Source: Cyclospora cayetanensis (lineage: Eukaryota > Apicomplexa > Conoidasida > Eucoccidiorida > Eimeriidae). From it: 64,000 nucleotides of DNA. A program made the position numbers and the translations under genes. Positions 43,500 through 53,249 of this stretch are shown piece after piece. The notes beneath the pieces are model-generated. The model did no database searches. It had not been told where the DNA came from and was given only the letters and a program-made list of their open reading frames with translations. Location: the NCBI RefSeq assembly GCF_002999335.1, contig NW_020312325.1:186001-250000 (forward strand), in the 5' to 3' direction. Positions within the stretch are counted from its first letter, which is position 1, and each line of letters starts with the position of its first letter.

Positions 43500-44000
43500 C
43501 GCACTAGCTCCACAGCTGGGAGAAACGCATGATTGATCAACTGGCAGAATGTGTATGGATCCGTCGATGGGGCTATGCCTACCAGAAAAAATATGACGGT
43601 CGTCAGAATGAGGAAGTGCTCGACGATTTCATTCGCCCGTTGGCGAAGTATCTCGCTGTGTACCCGGAAAATGAAAGGAAAAAAAATGCTTCTAAAGTCA
43701 TGTGTATTTAATTAAGAAGCACTTTATGGTGGTTCCATAACTGTAAAGAAAGTTGTCAGATTGCACGGCGTGTTACAGAAAAAGCTTTCATACACACTTT
43801 GACTCCTCGGTTTATCCCGAGATTAGCTCAAAAGCAAGTTTTGGAAGGGGTGTACAACCCAGAGAAAGCGAATCTATCAATATAGCGAAAAAATATGAAG
43901 CTGTAGCTCGCGAAAACCACAACGGAGAAGAATAGCTGCTTTATCAGCGGTTTGCCTGTACGGCCTATCCGAAGCGTTCCGTTAGGTGGTCGCAAGATGG
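43500..44000 (+). pseudogene. Decayed gag-like fragments of an LTR retroelement
   Basis: Several plus-strand frames, each broken by stops and frame changes, show the order of a retrotransposon capsid/gag region. First comes a segment at 43529-43709 with a gag-type helical pattern around VLDDFIRPLAKYLAVYPENE. Then a block at about 43745-43890 carries a gag-like signature including TPRFIPRL and a downstream NPEKANL element. Its continuation (KYEAVARENHNGEE) is in another frame at about 43880-43935. Frames change at least twice and stops intervene, so the copy is dead. Composition is more AT-rich than neighbouring genes. No protease, reverse transcriptase, integrase or LTR could be recognised in the flanks. 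Ty3/gypsy-like elements have been reported in Eimeria genomes; assignment to that class here is inference. Confidence 0.5.
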
Positions 44001-46400
44001 CCAACAACTTAGCGATTTAAGAGCTGTCTGGTGGATATTGGACACATAATTGACGAGTTGAGGTTTCAGGAACAAATGAGCGCAGCTCTTAGATCTTTGG
44101 TTGCACAGTAAGTGACAAATCGTGATCCAGAGTCTTTGGATGCCGTGGCTGTGTCGACCAAGGCTGAGCCAGCTGTCTCAGCTTAATGAGAACAGGAATT
44201 CGAGAAAGATCTTACCCTCGTTAGCATTACTAGAGATCCCCCAAAGCACCTCTTCCTAATGTGGGAGCTTGTGTCGCATAATCCCTAACTGCAAGCGCAT
44301 GCAAAAAGTTGAAATTGAACAACAGGACTCGATTCAGCTAAAACAGGATTTTTAAAAAACAAGGAAGGTATTCCATTTGCAAATTAAAGGATCTTCATCC
44401 AGGCTGCGACGCAGTGAAAGGGATTGCAGCCTATGGAGCCACAGTTGGGGGCCCGTCAAGGTTTTATGCTGCACTGATACAAGTTTACACATATGGGTCA
44501 AGAGCTGCAAGCAGTATTTAAAATGTGGATACGATTCGAAGTGGATGCATTCTTCCAGGTGAAACGCAGAAGTGCGATATGCCTGTTCCTTCGTCAGAGC
44601 AGTCCCTAATATTCAGATTTGCTGACGGGCGGTCGAAAGCAAGGACTGGTGAGCATACGGCAGATAAGCGATCTTTCAAGGCCGTCAACATTGTTCGTGA
44701 CTATTTTGTTGGACCCGTGCACTGTTCCAGGACGTAATTCCAAACACAATGGAAGGCGCATGTAGCGTACCATCGAAGATCTCCACAGGGAGGCATTTAG
44801 ATTCAGGCTCGATAAGGATTTGACGGAAACTTCCTGAGTGTTCCTCAAAACAGCTCGAATGTTTCCATGCCTGTGCCGCTCAGAGTTCCTGGCATGCGGT
44901 GGGTCCGGGACAGACGGGGTTTGTGCAGCTGCATGCTCTAATTGTTCGTAGCATACACAGCTAACTGTACGTGACACCTAGGGCGAATGTACACAATTTT
45001 GCGTTTTACGCATTGACATGGCAGCGATCTGCAGTAGGTTTACAAAAATATGCTAGCAGGTTGGCGCACCCATTACTAGTACCTAGTTGAACGTAACGTG
45101 TAGTGGCTGGTGAAAAGTGTGGCTTTTTTGCTCTAGGGTGTGTGTGGTTTCCGAACAATGCACCTACGGCTGCTGTAGCTGTTGGTACTGCACGCAGCAA
45201 ACCCAAGTGCTTGTTGCGGAGCTAGTCCTCGGAACGTTTGCCTTTAATCGTCCTACCTCGAGAGGTCGTCGTGCTGAACTGTGCATCTCACCACGAACCT
45301 TGCAGCCCGCGAGATTCACTCACAGACAGCTGACAATGAACAGATCACCAGTAAAAAGGCGTCCAGGAAGGGGACGCGCTCTAGATTTGAAGGCGATAAC
45401 AAGATAATCATGGTTCGTTAGCACTGCAAATGCAGCAGAGACGGCTTGGGGTGGGTGGTCTAAGGGTCCTCGCGAAAGCATGGCCCCTGTGAGATTCTCC
45501 GAATAGCTGCGGGTACCTCTCTAAAAGTTCGATATTAGGAGGATCTCTGACAGCAGCAACAGCAATTTGGACAGGAGGAAACACGAAGAGGCACTCAAGT
45601 GCACGCTCAGGTATATACGAAGGCAAGGGGGAACCTCTTTGCCAGGAGGGGAGTGCCTTGCATGGAACTATATTACCACATCAAAATTATATTGTGCTTG
45701 CATCCCCCTCCCAGATACCATTCAAGGCGTAAGCGAGAGCTGTACAGTTGAATAGCCCTTGCCTCGCAGTTTTCGGATCCCTGAGCACAGAGCGGGACGT
45801 TGGCAGTGGCGTAGTGTCTCGACACCTTGGGGCGGTTGCAGCTTGAACGTCTCTATGCCTGCTACTCTGAAACCCTGCCAAATGTACGTCGAATCCCACA
45901 AAATCTTCTCCGCAGCGCCGTCCATGCCCCGATAGTAACCCCTCTAGTGTTGCTCCCTTGCCACTACGCGCTTGCCGCAAGCTTTGTTTTTTCCCTACTC
46001 CCAGTACTACACAAAGAGGGACCGTTTTTTTCCGCCGTCCTCCGCAGGCCCTCCCTCCCTCTAGGGTTCGCGTGACAAAAAGCCTCAATGAAGGGCAGCC
46101 AGAGAAGGTGCTGCACAGTGGTATTATCCCCGACACAGCGATAGGGGTCTCTGTGCATGGGGAACGGCAGCAAGGGCAACAGCAGCAGTACCAGCAGACA
46201 GCCAGTGCTATTTTCTGGACTGTATACGTGTTGGTCTATGGATCGTAAAACGTGTTGTGGATAGAAGACGGCGGTCCCTTGTGGGATTTGTATGCTCGTT
46301 GGGTATTGCATCAGCCCGGAGTCTCTGCACATATCCGTGTACTGGATTTCTCGCTAATTCACCTGCCTCTATACCCCATCATTTTGTCCTTCCCTATGAA
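44001..46400. other. No gene recognised; probably decayed element and intergenic DNA
   Basis: The AT-richer, stop-filled character of the gag-like region continues to about 45000. After that opposing frames of up to 150 codons (for example minus 45687-46136) have no recognised motif. It includes the 3' flank of the Mei2-like gene. Confidence 0.4.
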
Positions 46401-49061
46401 TCACTGTGGGGGCCTCCACGGCCCAGGCAGGGCCCCAGGGGCGCCGCCATAGACCGCCATTGGCACGTGGGCCCTTGGGGGGCCCCCATAGGGCGAGCCC
46501 GCAACTGCGACGGGGGGGCCCCCCACGGCCGCTGCCGGTGGCCAACTCGGCGGATAGGCAGCCGCAGCAGCAGCAGGTGCAGCTGCTGCCGCTGCAGCAG
46601 GCGGCTGCTGCTGCTGGTAGCCATACGGAGAGCCGTAAGTCGCAGCAGCCCCTGGCTGTACAGCGCAGACACCGTACGGCCCATACGTAGGGGCCCCCGC
46701 CAAGACGGGCTGCGGGAGGACACCGCATGCAAAAGCGAGAGGACGCACAATGATGACGTCTTGTGACACACACACGTATGAAGTCAGGTCCAAAAGTGTA
46801 GGCAGAGATGGGGGGAGCTCCGAAAGCGCGAGTTAAGACACACCGAGCGACGACGGCTAGAAAAATACAGACAGCATACATTTTTGTCCAGCCGCACGGC
46901 GACAGGCGACTAAAGCTTCAACCCCTTAGCAGCATGTGCTCTCACCGGTGCAGTGTAAGGAGAAACATAGCGCAGCGAAGTAGGGCTGTAGCCTCCCCGA
47001 TAGGGCCCGTAACTTAGGCCTTCAGGAGTTCGAGGGGCCCCTACACGGCGGCTTGTTGGCTCTCTGTTGCTGCAGTCCACAGACACCCAAATTGAGCCTC
47101 CCAAGTGCTATCATACCCATATGCATATACATAGAAAATCCGAAAAAAGCCCTTTCACCGCTGGCGCGCGGTGCAAAAAAGAAACAGAGAATCGGAGGCC
47201 CTTTGTTTCCCTTTCGCCAGACAGCAAGCAGGCGAGGCCCCACCGACACACGTGAAGAAACCTCCGTGCATCCAAGGTGTCTGCGGTGTTCCTTACAACG
47301 TGCGCGAGGCGTTCTGTGCGAAGCAAATCTGGAGTGTCACTCCGTTGAAGTTGTGGCCGTTCAAAGCCTCAAGAGCCTTCGCTGCGTCGCGTACGTCATG
47401 GTATTCCACGAATTTCTCCCTTAAAAAACAAAAAAACGCATGAACGAGGACGCAGCACACATAAGGGAGCATGCAGCTCTCGATAACCCCCCCTCCCCCG
47501 TTCGAGAAGGTAACAAAGATGCCGCTTCTCCCTCTTTCTCTCTGCTTGATTGAGTGGCATGGCAGTCCACACAGCGGGTGATTAAATGCAGCAGCAACGG
47601 GTCAGGAACACGCAACACAGCCGGAGGCAGCATGGTTTGCTTTGCTTTGCACACGCGGCTTTGATCAAATTCACATGGCCACGAAAAAACGGAGATACAC
47701 GAAACGACAAAGAAGCCTACAGGCCGCCCCCCTCCCCGTACTCCCCCGAGTTCGCGATTGCGGAAGGCCTTAAGAATGCCAATGACGCACGAGTCTCTTT
47801 TTCTGTTGACAGACACCTTTTTGATGTCTCCGTAAGACGAGAAGAGGCGTCGGTAGGCGTCCAAGCTGTTGGGATCGCTGAGCGTTGTGGAAGCGGAGAC
47901 TCCATTGGTAGGACGAATGTAGAGGGTGCCCTAGGGAAAAAACACACACACACACATACGCATACACATACACACGCTACGCCATACAGGGGAGGCAGCG
48001 GTGTCTTGCGAGCTTCACAGCCAACAAACGGCTCACGCGCTGGAGGAAGTCAGAGAAAAGCCTCGTTTCAGCTGCATAAAAAGAAGGAGAAGCCTTCCTT
48101 CTAGTGGAAAGCCACGAGAAGGGGGCAAAAAGGTCATCGTACGAATAGCTTTCTCGACGCACCATGTTACTGTCCTTATCAGGCCGCTTGATTGCACTGT
48201 ACTGCACGTCTGCCTTTTTACCCGCGATATCCGTTGCGCGAAGGGCTTCCCGTGCAGCTTCTGCGTGTCTAATATCGAACTGAGAAAAAAGGCCGTCGCC
48301 ACACAAACACACCCACACGCCTCCCACCCTTCTTCCCCCTTGTTTGGTAAAGAGGTCTTTCGAGGTGGAACGGTCCGAAGCAGGAGCGACTGAATCGGCG
48401 CGAATTCCTCAGTCTTAGCCGTGCATGCAGCCCTCAACACACAGCGTTCCCTGAAAACTACTTTGCCGCAGAAGGTGCTCGCTTCAGGAGAGGCCCCACC
48501 CAGCACACATTTGCTTACGAATTCTACAAAGGCCATGTGCTTCTCAGGATAGCAAGTAATCTTCCTGATATCCCCGTACTGTTCACAGAGCCCCCGAAGA
48601 AGATCTTCTGTTGCCTCCGGCGCCAATCGGCCGAAGAAGAGACAGCGGCTTTGCAACGCGTCAGGTTCCGTCTCTGCAGAATCACATTCTCCGCAGGGAG
48701 GCATCGAACCCATGGCGACTCTTAAAAGAGGGGCTCTAAGTGTGCGCAGGATGCTTTAAGTGCTGAGCCAGAGTGCAGAGAAGGGGCAGGGTGGGTTTTG
48801 TAGGCAGGTGATCGCGCTACTTGAATGCAGACAGAAAACATGGACGCTTCCCACGGTTCGGTGTACATACGCACCAGGATCGACGACGGCAGAGCTCGAG
48901 CGAGCAGCAGCGGCTCCCCATGGCCCCCACTGGTAGTCTGCCGCCGTTCCTGCCCCTGCTGCGGCTGCCGAGGGTGCTGATGCCCCTGTTGCTGCAGCAT
49001 ACGGATACGTAGTGTAAGACGGGTAAGTGCCAATGGCTGCTGCGTATGCTGGATCCGTCAT
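46401..49061 (-). CDS. Mei2-like RNA-binding protein with two RRMs
   Basis: Seven exons join in phase: 49061-48871, 48720-48519, 48279-48163, 47930-47791, 47419-47297, 47069-46946, 46709-46401; 401 residues. The N-terminus is Ala/Tyr/Pro-rich. RRM1 spans residues about 89-160: RCLFFGRLAPEATEDLLRGL, YGDIRKI, HMAFVEF joined to FDIRHAEAAREAL. RRM2 spans about 171-250: GTLYIRPTNG, SLDAYRRLFSSYGDIKK, then EKFVEYHDVRDAAKALEALN. The KFVEF/Y-x-DVRDA pattern in RNP1 position is characteristic of the tandem RRMs of Mei2-like proteins, which control meiotic and developmental transcripts. The C-terminal third is Pro/Ala/Tyr/Gln-rich (YGPYRGGYSP; YGSPYGYQQQQ) and the specialised third RRM of Mei2 is absent. 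RNA binding is well supported; the Mei2 link is inference. Ends of exons 4 and 5 were chosen by phase and by RRM continuity. Confidence 0.88.
47941..47980. repeat. (CA)n microsatellite in intron 3 of the Mei2-like gene
   Basis: A short CACACA/CATACA run immediately upstream of the exon 4 acceptor (minus strand), a position where it supplies the GT-rich part of the intron end. Confidence 0.8.
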
Positions 49062-50336
49062 GGTGCTATGGGGGCTGGAGGCCCCTGCTTGTACACCCAA
49101 GGGCCTCTCTCTCGTGGGGGCGGTTGCGGTTGCGAGAATCGGAGGAGAGCCCCTCTTTAGGGGAGTGCAGTGTGTGTAACTGGGGTTGGGGTATGGCTAC
49201 GGATGGTGCGAAGCTGTGCGTATGTCTGCTGCGAGTATCCCGTGGTTCCTAGACAGCATTAAGAGGCAATAGGCGGGTGGCCAACAATCGCTTCGCCCCG
49301 AACTGTGTGCCTCAATTCGGTTCAGAATATCGCACGTTCGCGCTGTACGAACGCAAGCACACGGAGGTGCTGGGGGTGCCTTGCCGTCTGTCTCTCTGAT
49401 TAGGAATGGATTGCAGTATGGGGTTTAAATTCAAATGCATTATTTCTGTAAAATTGGGAGTCTCTGAACAAAAGCAGAAAAAAATGCGCACCTCCAGCAG
49501 CCGCAGCCCTCCCTCGGATTTTGCTGCATGTGGCCCCTGCTGCTGCTGGTGACGATGGCGTTGATTCGTTCATGATGATCATGGCGCAGCTACACGATGC
49601 CTCTTTTCCTGTACTGCGCCAGTTCGCTGCATTTGAATAGCAGCTTTTTGTCGTTATGTTTAAACCCCTTTTAGGTTGGGTTATGTAAATCGAGCTTTGC
49701 GGGAACGTAGGGAGAAGACCGGTGCAAACAACCCTCTGGTAGAGGAAGGACTTTGTGGCAGGCATCCTCACCTCATCCCTTGGCGCTTCCCATCGACCCT
49801 CCTGCCGCTGCCGCTGCTGCTGCTTCTGCTGCTGTTGGAAGTGCCGCTTCTGAAGCAAAGGGTGGAAGCGTTGCGGTTCTTTGAAGGGACAGCGGAAATC
49901 TGGAAGCGCCTGTTTTCTACTCCCGGCTCCAGCAGGTAGGCACACCCACACCAAAAGCCCCAGACCACATAGATATATACATGTATATATATATATCGTG
50001 TATCTCCGGAAACTAGCGAGGTTCCTAAGCTTTTTACAAGCAAATATTTACTGCTTTGGACCCGCAGTTGCCTCTGCTGTTCGCCTTCGATGCCCCACTC
50101 CACTACCACGCAACAAATTTCGCGCCGATTGCAGAACTCTAGGCTTTTGTGCGTGTCCTCGTATAGGGCCTCTCGCTTCGTGAACCAACGCGCGTCTTGT
50201 CTGTGCTTGCCCCTGAGGAACGTGTGGAGTGCCTTCGAGTGCCTTCCTTTTTTGAAAATATATAAGGCCCAAGGGCGAAGGGCTTCGGAATCTCGGCGTT
50301 TTCAGTGAGACAGAGAGAGAGAAGAGGTTTTCGAGA
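49062..50336. promoter_or_regulatory. Divergent intergenic region between Mei2-like and RS-protein genes
   Basis: About 1.3 kb between two genes transcribed away from each other. No domain-bearing frame is present. A minus-strand frame at 49400-49954 contains Gln/Arg-rich low complexity only. A TATATA-rich block at 49970-50000 (ATATATACATGTATATATATATAT) could serve as an AT-rich promoter or structural element, but no factor site is assigned. Confidence 0.4.
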
Positions 50337-52818
50337 ATGTACACCCCGCCGACAGGCCGAGGAAGGCATATGGTGCTGCCTGCGTGGATGACGCGAGGAC
50401 AGCAGCCTACAACAGGAATGACTGCATGCTCCTCCTCCCAGGGGCAGAGTGTGTTTGCCACTCCTGCGGTCGCAACGCCTCCTCCGTTCCCCGTCGTGGC
50501 AGCAGCCCCTGCTGCTGCTGCTGCAGCAGCTGCAGCAGCAGCTGCACCCGCTGCTACAGTCACCGCGTCTTCTCCCCAGCCCGTAGTTGCCTCTCCTGCA
50601 GCTCCTGCCAATAGTAGTCCTACACGGGGGAGTGAGACGCAGGGAGCCAGCCCTTCGGGAGGAGGGCCAATGGGGAGATGGATGAAGACGCGATCGCCTC
50701 CCCCAAGGAGAAGCAGCAGGGAGAGAGAGAGGGATCGAGAACGGCAGAGGGAACGAGAGAGGGAGCGAGAACGCGAGAGAGAACGAGAACGCGAGAGAGA
50801 ACGGGAGCGAGAGAGAGAGAGAGCGAGGAGGCGGAGCCGCTCTCCGCCAAGGAGAAGCGTTAGGGAGAAGGAACATGGAAGGGGCAGGGACAGGAGAAGA
50901 AGCATCAGTAGTAGCAGCCCGAGTAGTAGGATTTCAGATGATGGGCTTAGTGCCGCAATGCTTGCAGACAGGTAAAAAAGGGGCAAGGCTTCAAAAGAAG
51001 AAGAAGAAGAGAGAGAGAGAGAGAGCCTTCCACGGGGGGGCTGTTTGCTGGTGTCGGCTCGCGGGGTGTAGAGCGACAATGTTGCATTGAAAAGACATGC
51101 AGAGACGGCAGCCGAGTGGCAGAAAGGCAGCAGCAGCAGCAGGGAGGGCTGTTAAGGATGGGCAGCGGAAAGTGTTGACGGATTTTTCGGAGGAGAAAGG
51201 GGGGGGAAAAGAAGAGGCTGGGTGGGAAAGGGACACTTTATCTAAGGCCTGAAGGTTTGGTGTGTGTTTGGGGGGTTTCCTTCGTTTGGCAATCCTACAG
51301 AGTGCCGCTGTAAGATCTGTGCGTACAGAGATGTGTTTGGATTTTTTGCGATGTGTGTGTTTCTTTGAGTGCTACAGGCTGGTGGAGGCTAGGCAAATGC
51401 CTTCTCGGAAGCGAGAGGAGAACAGGGATGCCTTCATGAGTTGGCTCTGCCCGGAGGTAGGGTGAGGGTGAGGGGGCTACAGAAATCCACTAGCGGCGTG
51501 TCTAGTCGCTTGCGCTTCTGGCTTGTTCCATGTGCGTGAAAGCCTGTGGTCTGTGCTGTCTCGCAGGATTTCTATTCCGAGGATCGGCAGGGTACTGCTG
51601 CAACTCGGGACGACTTTGTCGACAAGTGCGCGCGTAAACAGGGGCCTTAAGGTTCTTGGGGGGGGTGTTTGCTTGCTTGGCGGGGCTTGCGGTGTCGTTC
51701 ATGGTACTTTCTCGGGTGGTATGTGCCTCTGTATTGGCGTGCAGTTTGATAGATTTCCCCCATTCTGTCCGCGTTACCAAGCGGCTCGTAGCCGAGGAGA
51801 ACAAGGTACCTCTTTTTCTGTGATTCCCCAAAAAGCCCCTGTGGAAGGCTTTCCATGGGCCGACCCGTATGACGCTGTGAGGATTTGAAGCTCGTTTGGG
51901 GTATCCTACGGTTTCTTGCCATCGTTTTTTTGGTGAAAGAATACACGCAAGGTAATGTGCTGCATTCAGCATGGGACTCAGTGATGTAGCATTCACGATT
52001 TTGCGCTTCCTTTTTGCAGGACCACTCCTTCTGCTTAGACTTTGAGGAGATTCAAGAGGGCAAGAATCAGATAAACCTGTATGAGTGCCGCCACGGCAAA
52101 CTGACGCGCGTATACGCCTTCAGAGGTAAGGGGGCCTTAGCCGGTCTAGAGGCTTTTCTCGAAATACGAGGCGAGCGCTCCTTGCTGGTGCCGCTGTCTT
52201 GGCATCTGCAAAGAGGAGTCTTCATGGTTTGGGGTTTGCGTGTACGTATGCATGCATGTGTATACGTAGTAGTGGACCGTCGGCCTACATTTCCACATGT
52301 AATTCTTATCCGTCTAAGGCGCCCATACATTTTTTCCGTTTCCATGTTAGCAGCCTTTTGACGGGGGGAAGGGCAGCCGTATTTTGCTGCTCTAGACCTA
52401 CATGCTGGCAAGTTTGCGTGCCGACGTTGGATTGGGGTGTACAGACAGCGAGGAGCTGACTCGGGAGAAACTCTCTTTCGGGGAGCTGAAGAAAACAAGG
52501 ATATATCAAAAGGCTTTCAAGTATTTTACGAAGAAGGGTCAGTGTAAACTGTGCACACAGTTGCATGCGGGGGCTCCGCAAGGACAGGGGGGTTTGGTGT
52601 TTTGGGGGTTGGAGCGCAGGGTTCGTTCGGTTTTCGCGAGTTTGTAAGAAGTATGTGTTGTTAAGGTTTTGCGAGTTTAGTGGGGCGCGGTGATGCCTAT
52701 TTGGATTTTTTGCTCGCGTCTCTGTGTGTGTACAGGAGTCCGTGAGGACGCCAAGCTTGTATATCATGACTATCTCAACGACCCGCAAATTCGGGTTGGC
52801 TCGAGCCTTGAACGGTGA
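50337..52818 (+). CDS. RS/RE-repeat nuclear protein, unrecognised
   Basis: Seven exons join in phase: 50337-50971, 51378-51456, 51567-51625, 51745-51805, 52020-52125, 52445-52537, 52736-52818; 371 residues. The first exon reads TPPTGRGRHMVLPAWMT, then a poly-Ala stretch (about residues 57-73), SPPPRRSSRER, and a long Arg-Glu dipeptide repeat (about 127-162), then SRSPPRRS and RDRRRSISSSSPSS: an SR/RE domain typical of splicing-related nuclear proteins. The remaining 160 residues form an apparently globular domain: REENRDAFMSWLCPE, SVRVTKRLVAEENK, FCLDFEEIQEGKNQINLYEC, LKKTRIYQKAFKYF and YHDYLNDPQIRVGSSLER at the end. I do not recognise that domain. A role in pre-mRNA processing is inferred only from the RS composition. 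Exon 3 uses a weak AA/GTGCGC donor chosen because it keeps phase with exon 4. Confidence 0.75.
50690..50840 (+). repeat. Coding (GAGAGAGAACGAGAACGC)n repeat
   Basis: A purine-rich stretch in exon 1 of the RS-protein gene encodes alternating Arg and Glu. Its complement keeps a long Ser/Leu-rich frame open on the minus strand (50048-51079), which is a shadow. The underlying period is 6 bp with 18- and 24-bp blocks. Confidence 0.85.
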
Positions 52819-53249
52819 TTTCACTGCCTTTAGAAAGCGGAAACCCCAGGCGCCTAGCCACGGGGTTGCAGAGGGGTGGGTGTGCAGTTTAAATATCCTG
52901 CGGTAAAACCAGAAGGGCCTTTAAAGAAAAGGCATGTTGAGAGGCCTCAGGGGTCGCCTGAAGGGCTGCCCTCTGGCGCAACGGTCTCTAAGGATTCCTC
53001 AGCACATCATCCTCACGAAAGCCCCCAACGGCCTTTAGAAGGTCGTAAATCGTTTAACATATTCGCGAACACCGTAAATCTAAACCATTTAGATCTCGGT
53101 ATTAGCAAGTTTCTCCATGTTTCTGGCCTGTTGTTGCCTTTTAATTATCGGTACGAACGCAAAAATGGTGGGGGAGGACCCTCTCCGCCACACGATGCGG
53201 CTTGCCTCTGTGGAAGCAGCCGCAAAGGAAACCTTGGAGGGCTCTGCAG
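52819..53249. other. Short intergenic stretch between convergent genes
   Basis: 3' flanks of the RS-protein gene (plus) and the seipin gene (minus). Nothing else is recognised. Confidence 0.5.

Noticed and set aside
46406..46766. Plus-strand frames opposite the Mei2-like last exon
   Set aside because: GC-rich shadows of the Pro/Ala/Tyr/Gln-rich tail; the minus-strand exon has the acceptor and phase support.
50048..51079. 343-codon minus-strand Ser/Leu/Arg-rich frame
   Set aside because: Shadow of the plus-strand Arg-Glu repeat exon; the six-base periodic repeat keeps the complement free of stops.
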